Both the position numbers and the translations under genes were made by a program. Shown piece after piece: positions 53,442 through 61,680 of a stretch of DNA of 64,000 bases. The notes beneath the pieces are model-generated. The model saw only the letters and a program-made list of their open reading frames with translations. It ran no database searches and was not told the DNA's origin. This stretch comes from an uncultured Chthoniobacter sp. (GTDB taxonomy: Bacteria; Verrucomicrobiota; Verrucomicrobiia; Chthoniobacterales; Chthoniobacteraceae), in contig CAIQUL010000147.1 in assembly GCA_903874975.1 (NCBI GenBank), positions 1 to 64,000 on the forward strand. Direction: 5' to 3'. Positions within the stretch are counted from its first letter, which is position 1; each line of letters begins with the position of its first letter.

Positions 53442-56400
53442 TCCCGTGGCTCATCGCATGGTCGCTGCGCAACCGCTTCCTCGTCGCGTGCGGCGTCCTA
53501 GTCGTCATCGCCGTCGGCCTTTTCGAGCTGCGCCGCGCGCCCGTGGATGCCATTCCGGACCTCAGCGAAAACCAAGTCATCGTCTTCGCCGACTGGCCGG
53601 GCCGCAGCCCGCAGGAGGTCGAGGACCAGATTACCTATCCGCTCTCCGTGAATCTTCAGGGCCTTGCCGGGGTGAAGACGGTGCGCGCTAACTCTATGTT
53701 CGGCTTTTCGCTGCTGACGGTGATTTTCGACGAGAAGATCGACAACTACTTCGCCCGCACGCGGGTGCTCGAACGGCTGAACTATCTCGGCGATTTGCTC
53801 CCGCAAAATGTCACACCCAAGCTCGGGCCGGACGCGACCGGGCTCGGGTGGATCTTTCAATACTACCTCGACGTGGACCCGGCGAAGTCGCCCGCGGGTG
53901 GCTACGACCTCGGTCGCTTGCGGTCCGAACAGGATTGGTTCGTGCGCTACCAACTCAACGCCGTGGCCGGCGTGGCCGAAGTCGCGAGCATCGGTGGCTT
54001 CGTGCGGCAGTATCAGATCGAGGTTTCCTCGATGAAAATGCGCGCGGCGGGCGTGTCGTTGCAGGAAGTCATGGAGGCCGTCGGGCAGAGCAATCTTAAC
54101 GTCGGCGGCAAGGTCATCGAGGAAAACGGCATGGAGTTCGTGGTGCGCGGACTGGGGCTCATCGGCTCGGTCGGCGATCTCGAACAGACCGTGCTCGCCC
54201 AGCGCGAAGGCACGCCGATCTACCTCCGCGATGTCGCGACCGTGCAGATCGGCGGCGACTTCCGCCGCGGTGCGCTCGATGTGAACGGGCGTGAAGTGGT
54301 GGGCGGGATTGTGGTCATGCGGAATGGCGAGAACGCGCACGCGGTCATCCAGCGCGTGAAGGAAAAGATCGCCGCGATCACGCCCAGCCTGCCGCCCGGC
54401 GTGACGATCAAATCCTTCTACGACCGCAGCGAACTGATCGACCGGACCATCGACACCCTCAAGCACGCGCTCACCGAGGAGATCATCCTCGTCACGCTCG
54501 CGCACATCATCTTCCTGTTTCATTTCCGCAGCATCCTCATCGTCACCTTCCCGCTGCCGGTCTCGATTCTGATTTCGTTCATCCTCATGCGGCAGTTCGG
54601 CATCACGTCGAACATCATGTCGCTCGCCGGCATCGCCATTGCCATCGGCGTGCTCGTGGATGCGGCCATCGTCATGACGGAAAATGTCATCCGCCACTGC
54701 GAGGAGGCGGAGCGGGAGAAAGCGGCGCGAATGGCTCCGGGTGGAGCACTCGACCCGAGTGCCGCTTCCGGCGACTCGCCGGAAGCACCGGTGAGCGCGC
54801 CTTTGGGAACAGCCTCCTCTCATGGCGCCGCGCACCCGGTGTTGTCGGCGGGTCGCCGCCAACAGCACTCGGGTCGAGTGCTCCACCCGGACATCCGCCT
54901 CACCGCGGCAGAGACGCTCGCCGTCACCCTCACTGCTTCGCGGCAGGTCGGCCGCCCGATCTTTTTCGCCATGGCGATCATCATCCTCGCCTTCGTCCCG
55001 GTCTTCGCGCTCACCGGCCAGGAGGGGAAACTTTTCCACCCGCTGGCCTTCACCAAGACCTTCGCGATGATCGGCTCTACGCTCCTCGCCGTCACCGTGG
55101 TGCCGGTGCTGTGCGCCTTGCTCGTGCGCGGGCCGTTTCACTCCGAGCAGGACAACTGGGTCATGCGCGGCCTGCTGCGCCTCTACGATCCCGCGCTCGA
55201 CTGGGCGCTGCGGCATCGCAAATCCGTAATCGCCCTCGCCGCCGCCATGCTCCTCGGCGCGCTCGCGCTCATCCCGCGGATGGGCACCGAATTCATGCCG
55301 CCACTCAATGAAGGCTCGCTGCTTTTCATGCCGGTTCTGCTCCCGCAGACTTCGCTCACGGAGGTGAAAAGGATCATGTCCTGGCAGGATCAGGTCATCG
55401 CCGCGACGCCCGAGGTCACCTCCGTCGCGGGGAAACTCGGCCGCGCGGAATCCGCCACCGACCCTGCGCCCGTCGAGATGATCGAGACCACGATCATGCT
55501 CAAACCCGAGTCCGAGTGGCGCAAAGGGATGACCAAAGACATGCTCGTCGCCGAGTTGACCTCGAAGCTCACGCAAGTGCCCGGCTACGTCCCTGGCTTT
55601 CTCCAGCCGATCGAAAATCGCATCCTCATGCTCAGCACCGGCATCCGCGCGCAGGTCGGCATCAAGATCCTCGGCGAAAATCTCGACGCCCTGCAGGCCA
55701 AGGCTTTCGAAGTCGAGCGCATCGTCCGCAGCATCCCCGGCGCGGTCGGCGTCGCGCCCTCGCGCGTGCAGGGCAAGCCGTATCTCGAAATCGCCGTGAA
55801 CCGCGAAGCCATGGCCCGCTACGGCCTGCGCGCCGCGCAACTCCTCGATGTCGTCGAAGCCGGCCTCGGCGGGCGCAACGTCGGGACCACCATCGAGGGC
55901 CGCCAGCGTTTCCCCATCCAAGTCCGCCTCGAGCGCGACGAGCGCGACGACATCGAGCGCCTCGGCGACATCCTTGTCGCTACGCCCGCCGGCCAACACA
56001 TCCCGCTCGGCCAGCTCACCGACATCCGCCGCAGCCTCGGAGCGAGCGAGATCGCCAGCGAGAACGGACGTCTCCGCGTCTTCGTGCAGGCGAATGTGCA
56101 AGGCCGCGACCTCGGCGGGTTCGTCGAGGAAGTGCGCCGCCGCATCGACAAAGAAGTCGCGCTCCCCGGCGGCATGACCATCGAGTGGAGCGGCCAGTAT
56201 GAGCACCAACTCAGCGCGCGGCGGACCTTGCAGATCATCGTCCCCGCCGTTCTTGGGATCATTTTCATCCTGCTCTACATGGTCTATGGCAGCGCCAAGG
56301 AAGCCGCCCACGTCATCCTCGCCGTCCCCTTCGCGCTGACCGGCGGCGTGTTTTTGCAATACCTCCTCGGCTACCCGTTCAGCGTCGCCGTGTGGGTCGG

Positions 56401-56797
56401 CTACATCGCGCTCTTCGGCACCGCGATTCAGACCGGCGTGGTCATGGTGGTGTATCTGGAGGAGGCGGTGGAGAGGATGAAGAAAAGGCTAAAGGATGAA
56501 GGCGGAGGGATGAAGGGGGACGCGGCCGCAGTTCATCCCTCAGCCTTCAGCCTGCAGCCTTCCGACCTCCTCGCCGCGGTCAAGGAAGGTGCGCGTCTCC
56601 GCCTGCGCCCGAAAGTGATGACCGTGGCGACCATCGTCGCCAGCCTGCTGCCGATCATGTGGAGCACGCGCGCCGGCGCGGAGATCATGAAGCCGCTCGC
56701 GGCGCCGGTCATCGGCGGCATGCTGAGCAGCCTTTTGCACATCCTCATCGTCACCCCCGTCATCTTCGCCTGGCTCCGCGAGCGTGAGCTGCGATGA
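53438..56797 (+). CDS. cusA: CusA/CzcA-family heavy metal efflux RND transporter
   Basis: Start GTG; IPWLIAWSLRNRFLV; DAIPDLSENQVIVFADWPGRSPQEVEDQITYPLSVNLQGLAGVKTVRANSMFGFS; LVDAAIVMTENVIRHCEEAE; contains two repeat-derived in-frame insertions. Confidence 0.95.
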   Translation: MIPWLIAWSLRNRFLVACGVLVVIAVGLFELRRAPVDAIPDLSENQVIVFADWPGRSPQEVEDQITYPLSVNLQGLAGVKTVRANSMFGFSLLTVIFDEKIDNYFARTRVLERLNYLGDLLPQNVTPKLGPDATGLGWIFQYYLDVDPAKSPAGGYDLGRLRSEQDWFVRYQLNAVAGVAEVASIGGFVRQYQIEVSSMKMRAAGVSLQEVMEAVGQSNLNVGGKVIEENGMEFVVRGLGLIGSVGDLEQTVLAQREGTPIYLRDVATVQIGGDFRRGALDVNGREVVGGIVVMRNGENAHAVIQRVKEKIAAITPSLPPGVTIKSFYDRSELIDRTIDTLKHALTEEIILVTLAHIIFLFHFRSILIVTFPLPVSILISFILMRQFGITSNIMSLAGIAIAIGVLVDAAIVMTENVIRHCEEAEREKAARMAPGGALDPSAASGDSPEAPVSAPLGTASSHGAAHPVLSAGRRQQHSGRVLHPDIRLTAAETLAVTLTASRQVGRPIFFAMAIIILAFVPVFALTGQEGKLFHPLAFTKTFAMIGSTLLAVTVVPVLCALLVRGPFHSEQDNWVMRGLLRLYDPALDWALRHRKSVIALAAAMLLGALALIPRMGTEFMPPLNEGSLLFMPVLLPQTSLTEVKRIMSWQDQVIAATPEVTSVAGKLGRAESATDPAPVEMIETTIMLKPESEWRKGMTKDMLVAELTSKLTQVPGYVPGFLQPIENRILMLSTGIRAQVGIKILGENLDALQAKAFEVERIVRSIPGAVGVAPSRVQGKPYLEIAVNREAMARYGLRAAQLLDVVEAGLGGRNVGTTIEGRQRFPIQVRLERDERDDIERLGDILVATPAGQHIPLGQLTDIRRSLGASEIASENGRLRVFVQANVQGRDLGGFVEEVRRRIDKEVALPGGMTIEWSGQYEHQLSARRTLQIIVPAVLGIIFILLYMVYGSAKEAAHVILAVPFALTGGVFLQYLLGYPFSVAVWVGYIALFGTAIQTGVVMVVYLEEAVERMKKRLKDEGGGMKGDAAAVHPSAFSLQPSDLLAAVKEGARLRLRPKVMTVATIVASLLPIMWSTRAGAEIMKPLAAPVIGGMLSSLLHILIVTPVIFAWLRERELR
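54736..54891. repeat. 156-bp palindromic element inserted in frame in cusA
   Basis: tccgggtggagcactcgacccgagtgc (54736-54762) perfectly inverted at 54865-54891; homologous to 34896-35054. Confidence 0.88.
56485..56561. repeat. 77-bp heptad-periodic inverted-repeat element, in frame in cusA
   Basis: aaggctaaaggatgaaggcggagggatgaa versus reverse complement of right arm aaggctgcaggctgaaggctgagggatgaa: 26/30; 17-nt loop. Confidence 0.75.
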
Positions 56798-56817
56798 CAG
56801 CCGAAATCTTTACACCT

Positions 56818-57945
56818 TCAGGGCGCCGAGTCCGGAGCGCGGGATGGCTCAGAACTGGGGCGCAGTGCGCTTCCTCGGATGAATTTGCGCGCGCTGGCCT
56901 TGACCTTGCTGCCTTTGCCGGTGATTTCCGTGAGCGTCATTTTGTGGACGGTGAAATTCGCGCGCCAAATTTCGATGCCGAGGATCCCGGGAGCGTCTTG
57001 CCAAGCTTTGTAGGAAAGGTCGGAGTAGTCGGTCTCGAGGGTGGTGATGAGGCGGCCGTCGAGGTAGCAGGAAATCTGATTCTTTCGGACTTTGACGACG
57101 GACTGGTAGCGGACGCCGTTTTCGATCCCCATTTTGACCTTCGTGCGGTTGTTGATTGCTTGGCGACCTTCCAAATCATCAATGCCGGCGATGGTATTGT
57201 CCCATGCTCCGACACTCCATCGGAAGCTGTGGCCGTACGCCCAGCAAATCTGCCCCATGCTGTCGTTTCCATGGTCGCGAGTGAACTCCACGAGGAAGTC
57301 GTATTCCTCTGGTGGTGCATACTGAATGCGGATGCCTGAACCGTCTCCTCGGTCACTTTTGAGTCCGCCTGGAGTCCGTTCCCACCGCCCATTTTTGGAG
57401 TCCCGCTCCACGTTGACCAGCGGCAGTAAATCAACGAATTCCCCGGGAACTTTAGGTGCCACGGTCGCCGGCGGCGGAGTGGGCGGGGCGGCAGGTCTGG
57501 CGGCGAGCGTGGCGATGGTCACCGATGGAATCCTGATTTGCTGGCGTTCGGCGCGAACGGTCTGGGCCAGATCGGCCCTCAGGGCTCTGACATAGGCGGC
57601 CTCGGCATTTTTGTAAGCAGCATCCAGGCGCGCATCAGCCTCGGCCATCGTCTCCGGGTAGCCTTTGACCGGGGGCAGCACCGCCAGCCAGGCGGGCAGC
57701 GCGCCAGTGGAATCGAACGCCTTTTTTTCGGCGACGAGCCTCTGCCCGACATCGGGCGGCGTGGTCGCGGGCAGCGTTTTGATGCGCGCGTCGAGTTCGT
57801 GGGAGATGACGAACCGGGCGTTGGCAATGATGGCTGTGTGATCGCGGATGGCCGCGGCCAATGGCCGGCGGACGGGATCGGTGTCCTGCGCCAGAGCGAC
57901 CGTGGAAATGAACAGCGTGAGGGCGAGGTGAGTGAGGTTTCGCAT
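56818..57945 (-). CDS. Secreted protein with possible DUF1080/LamG-like C-terminal domain
   Basis: Signal peptide MRNLTHLALTLFISTVALA; ISCYLDGRLITTLETDYSDLSYKAWQDAPGILGIEIWRANFTVHKMTLTEI. Confidence 0.65.
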   Translation of the reverse strand: MRNLTHLALTLFISTVALAQDTDPVRRPLAAAIRDHTAIIANARFVISHELDARIKTLPATTPPDVGQRLVAEKKAFDSTGALPAWLAVLPPVKGYPETMAEADARLDAAYKNAEAAYVRALRADLAQTVRAERQQIRIPSVTIATLAARPAAPPTPPPATVAPKVPGEFVDLLPLVNVERDSKNGRWERTPGGLKSDRGDGSGIRIQYAPPEEYDFLVEFTRDHGNDSMGQICWAYGHSFRWSVGAWDNTIAGIDDLEGRQAINNRTKVKMGIENGVRYQSVVKVRKNQISCYLDGRLITTLETDYSDLSYKAWQDAPGILGIEIWRANFTVHKMTLTEITGKGSKVKASARKFIRGSALRPSSEPSRAPDSAP

Positions 57946-58053
57946 GAGGGAACTGCGGCTAAGCATCCGCTCGGAGTGCTCTATCGGCTGAGGGTGGGGC
58001 GGTCAAAGCGATTCCCGCACTTTGGGTCGCGCGACTTTCATCCGCCGCCAGAC

Positions 58054-58725
58054 TCACTCGGTGGGTGTGACCGATGCGCGGATGAAGGCTTCGTGGCGAT
58101 TGCGCCAGTGCTGGCGGGCTGCGGGATCGTCGAGCGCCTCCTGCAGAGCGGTGCCGAGTTCGTAGATTGTGGTGTCGAAACCGAGGCCGGCATAGGCGGC
58201 GATGTTCTCCCGCATGGCGGCGGTCAGGGTGCGAAAGAGTTCGCGATCATGCGCGGCTGGGGTCTCGAGGTCTTCGGGATGATCGTACGTGTATTGGCAG
58301 GCGGCGAGAGCTTGGGAGTGGTGCCGCCGACACGCGTGCGGACGCACCTCGTAGATGGAGCAGCGGGCATCTTGCAAAAGCGGGCAGGTGACGTTGCGTG
58401 TGGCGTGCTCGCGCGGAGTGAGCGGCAGCACGGCCTCCGCGTGGCTCGTGAGCCGCTGCTGCAGCCCGTCGGTTTCCTCCGCTGTGAACTCGCGCCGGAT
58501 GTGGTCGGCGATCAGGAAAACTTCGTGCGCCAGCACGTCCACACGCAACGAACAGCAGACCGCGCAACCCGCTCCGCAGGCGAGCGCCACCTTTCGTTCG
58601 GCGATCATCCCGGCGTTCAAATCGTCGAAGGCGGCCAGGGCGCTGCGAGCGGCCGCGTCGAAGTCCTCCGGCGCGAGGGCGCGATCAATGTCGGCGATGA
58701 GTTGGTGCAGAGGGTAGTCGGGCAT
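58054..58725 (-). CDS. YkgJ-family cysteine cluster protein
   Basis: CGAGCAVCCSLRVDVLAHEVFLIADHIR; CPLLQDARCSIYEVRPHACRRHHS. Confidence 0.85.
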   Translation of the reverse strand: MPDYPLHQLIADIDRALAPEDFDAAARSALAAFDDLNAGMIAERKVALACGAGCAVCCSLRVDVLAHEVFLIADHIRREFTAEETDGLQQRLTSHAEAVLPLTPREHATRNVTCPLLQDARCSIYEVRPHACRRHHSQALAACQYTYDHPEDLETPAAHDRELFRTLTAAMRENIAAYAGLGFDTTIYELGTALQEALDDPAARQHWRNRHEAFIRASVTPTE

Positions 58726-59219
58726 CCGCGCGGAACGTGACCCGCCGCCCGCGGGTCGTCGAGCCAGCAGGTTGTGGCGGTTGACGCGGGCGCTCGCCGG
58801 GCCACTTCGAGACGCGGCTACCGAGGCCGCTTCAAGGGCTTCCCGACCCTGGCGACTCGCGTGGGTCGGGCTCCGTGATCTCCCTCACGTTCCTCGTCCC
58901 TCTGCGCGCTCTTGAGCCGCGCCGAGGCAACCCTCTTGTGACCGGCCAATTCCTCCAGGTCCTTCCGCTCGGTACGGATTGCCCCTACGGTGTCTTGTTC
59001 TTTGAGCAGGCGCTCTTCGCGTCGTGATCGGCGGGACATGGGCTTCGGTGATTTGGAAAATTGGCAAACCGAGTCTGGCGGAGCAAGTCTGCAATACTGG
59101 CGATTGCGAATTCTTTCGGTGAGACCACCCGGCGCTGGGCGATGTCGGCATGGTGGGCGGCCTCGTCGAGCGCACTCGGGTCGGAACGGACACCACGGCG
59201 AACCAGCCCTCATGGAAAG

Positions 59220-59540
59220 CGGCTGCGATCGCCTCCCGTGCCGCCCCATGACTGAGCGAGTGTCGCCCTGCGAGCCCACGACCGAAGTCGCCGTTGCGCG
59301 CGGGCCAGGGGGCGGAAGCGTTGAGCGGGCCGTGGACGTCGAGGTTCTCGATGGCGAAGAGCGCGAGCTGTGCGAGCTGTGCGAGCTCGTGGAGGTGAAT
59401 CTAGGACATCCACTGCCGGCCGTCGCCGAGCGCACCGCCGAGGCCGAGGCGGAAAAGCGGGGCCATCAATCGGAGCGCGCCGCCATCATTTCCGAGGACG
59501 ATAGAGGTGCGCCGCGTGCCGAGGACGCGGCTGTCTGAGA
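59220..59540 (-). pseudogene. TIGR01777-like sugar-nucleotide epimerase remnant with internal stop
   Basis: TSIVLGNDGGALRLMAPLFRLGLGGALGDGRQWMS*IHLHELAQLAQLALFAIENLDVHGPLNASAPWPARNGDFGRGLAG; TAG where Trp is expected. Confidence 0.65.
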
Positions 59541-59564
59541 TGCGCCGCCCTTTCCGCTCCCGCT

Positions 59565-59780
59565 GTGCCAGGATCGGAAATCGAAGACGAACTCGGCGAT
59601 CTCCTTTTCACTGTGGTCAAGCTCGCCCGCAAACTCGACCTTGATGCCGAGACCGCGCTCCACCCCGGCACGAGGAAATTCGCCACCCGTTTCCGCGCCG
59701 TCGAGCAACTCGCAGCGGCGCGCGGCATCGTTTTGGAAAAGCTCGCGTTCGCCGAACTTGACCAGCTTTGGACGAGGTGA
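59565..59780 (+). pseudogene. mazG: Truncated C-terminal mazG fragment
   Basis: SEIEDELGDLLFTVVKLARKLDLDAETALHPGTRKFATRFRAVEQLA matches the MazG C-terminal pattern; N-terminal half absent. Confidence 0.7.
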
Positions 59781-60064
59781 AGCGCCAGTCCGCACCCGGC
59801 GCGCAATCGTAGCATAGCGTCCGTTCATGGCGTTGTAGCCCCGCATGCGTGTCATCTGAGGGACCGACCACGCACGCGCGACGGGTCAGGAGCCTCCCCG
59901 CGCCCGTCGTCGTTGGACTTTTTTGGATCACGACCGGGAAAGTGCAAAATCAAGCAGTGGCGGAGAAAGTTCACAGGCCGCCATGCGTCCTCTCCAGCCG
60001 CCGGGCCGTGAGAACCCCATTGCGGTTTAGTTTCTATCTGACACTATTTTCTTCGCCAACGATT

Positions 60065-60535
60065 ATGAACAACTCCACCGGGCATTGCGCCGCGCAGCTT
60101 CTCGAGGTCGTGCCGCTGATGATGCGCGCCATCCGCGCGCAGGTGCGCCGCCACAGCGAGATGTCCGTGCCGCAGTTTCGTGCGCTGGCCTTCCTCGGGC
60201 GCAATGAGTCCGCCATGCTCGGCGAGGTCGCGGATTTCCTCGGTCTCACGCTGCCGGCAACCTCGAAGCTCATCGACGGTCTTGTCGCCTCCGGCCTGGC
60301 GACTCGCCGGATGGATCCGGAGGATCGCCGCAAGATCATGCTGAGCCTGACCGCGGCGGGGCGGCGTAAGTATGCGGCGTTGCTGAAGTTCACCGGCAAC
60401 TTTCTCAGCGAGCGTATGGCGCGGCTCACCGCTCAGCAGCGGGCGGGCATTTCCGGCGCGCTGTGCGCGCTGCAATCCATTTTCGGGGATGCACCGCCGG
60501 AGACGAGTCCCCGCCCGCGCAGAAAAATCCACTGA
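60065..60535 (+). CDS. MarR-family transcriptional regulator
   Basis: MSVPQFRALAFLGRNESAMLGEVADFLGLTLPATSKLIDGLVASGLATRRMDPEDRRKIMLSLTAAG. Confidence 0.9.
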   Translation: MNNSTGHCAAQLLEVVPLMMRAIRAQVRRHSEMSVPQFRALAFLGRNESAMLGEVADFLGLTLPATSKLIDGLVASGLATRRMDPEDRRKIMLSLTAAGRRKYAALLKFTGNFLSERMARLTAQQRAGISGALCALQSIFGDAPPETSPRPRRKIH

Positions 60536-60549
60536 CCGGTTTTCCCGCC

Positions 60550-61680
60550 ATGCACTCCGCCGCCTTGCGTTTCCTGATCCCGGTCGTCCTGCTCGCCTCC
60601 CTTGCCGGCTGTTCAAAAAAGGACGGCGTCGCGGGCGGGCCAGTGGGCAAAGGCGGCCCAGTTCCGGTCAATGTCGGCGAGGCGTTGAAGAAGGATATGC
60701 CGTTGGATTTACGCGCCATTGGGAACGTCGAGTCCATGGCGACGGTGGAGGTCAAGGCGCAGGTCGGAGGCGAGCTTCTCGAAGTGAATTTCAAGGAGGG
60801 CCAGGATGTGAAAAAGGGCGACCTGCTTTTCAGCATCCAACCGCTCCTGTACGAAACGCTGCTCGCGCAGGCCGAAGCCAACCTCGTGAAAGACCGCGTC
60901 CAGGCGGAGAACGCCCGCCGTGCCGCCGAGCGCAACTCCGCGCTCGGCACCAAAGGCGCGATTTCGCCCGAGCAACTCGACCAGATGCGCGCCGTTGCGG
61001 AGGCCGCGGAAGCCGCGGTCAAAGCCGACGAGGCGCTGGTCAAAATCGCCCGCGTCCGCCTCGGCTACGCCACGATCGAATCCTCGATCAATGGCCGCAC
61101 CGGAGCGGTCCACGTTCAGCCGGGGAACCTCATCAAGGACAACGCCGACACCGCGATGACCACGATCAAACAGATGGCTCCGATCTACGTCACTTTCGCC
61201 GTCCCGGAGCAGCACCTCGCGGACATCCGGCGCGGCCTCGCGGAGCGCGCCCTGCCCGTCACTGCACTTAATCCGAAAAGCGGCCACGCGCTCGCTCGAG
61301 GCACCGTCACCTTCATCGCCAACGCCGTGGACATGACCACCGGCACGATCACGCTCAAGGCCACGTTTCCCAACGACGACCGCGCGCTCTGGCCCGGTGC
61401 GTTTGTGGATGTGGTCCTGCGGTTGGACACCGAGACGGGCGTCACCGTCGTGCCGTCGAGCGCGGTCACCATGGGGCAAAAGGGACCGCAGGTTTTCGTC
61501 GTCAAAGCGGATGGGGCCGCAGACCTCCGCAGCGTCACGGTCGGGCGCACCGTCGGGCAGGAAAGCATCATCAGCAAAGGCGTGGAGCCGGGTGAGCAGG
61601 TCGTCACCAACGGCCAGTTCCGCCTCGTCCCCGGCGCGAAAGTGCTGGTGAAGCCCGAGGTGGAAACGCCGCTTCGATGA
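60550..61680 (+). CDS. AcrA/MexA-like RND periplasmic adaptor lipoprotein
   Basis: Lipobox LLASLAGCSKK; VEVKAQVGGELLEVNFKEGQDVKKGDLLFSIQP. Confidence 0.92.
   Translation: MHSAALRFLIPVVLLASLAGCSKKDGVAGGPVGKGGPVPVNVGEALKKDMPLDLRAIGNVESMATVEVKAQVGGELLEVNFKEGQDVKKGDLLFSIQPLLYETLLAQAEANLVKDRVQAENARRAAERNSALGTKGAISPEQLDQMRAVAEAAEAAVKADEALVKIARVRLGYATIESSINGRTGAVHVQPGNLIKDNADTAMTTIKQMAPIYVTFAVPEQHLADIRRGLAERALPVTALNPKSGHALARGTVTFIANAVDMTTGTITLKATFPNDDRALWPGAFVDVVLRLDTETGVTVVPSSAVTMGQKGPQVFVVKADGAADLRSVTVGRTVGQESIISKGVEPGEQVVTNGQFRLVPGAKVLVKPEVETPLR

Noticed and set aside
53498-56359. 953-aa ORF antisense to cusA
   Set aside because: High-GC third-position bias opens the antisense frame; translation is low-complexity R/D/E/H-rich and the sense strand has strong RND homology.
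59170-59185. gcactcgggtcg 12-mer matching the arm of the 156-bp palindromic element
   Set aside because: Short match without inverted partner inside an eroded gene; could be chance in GC-rich DNA.
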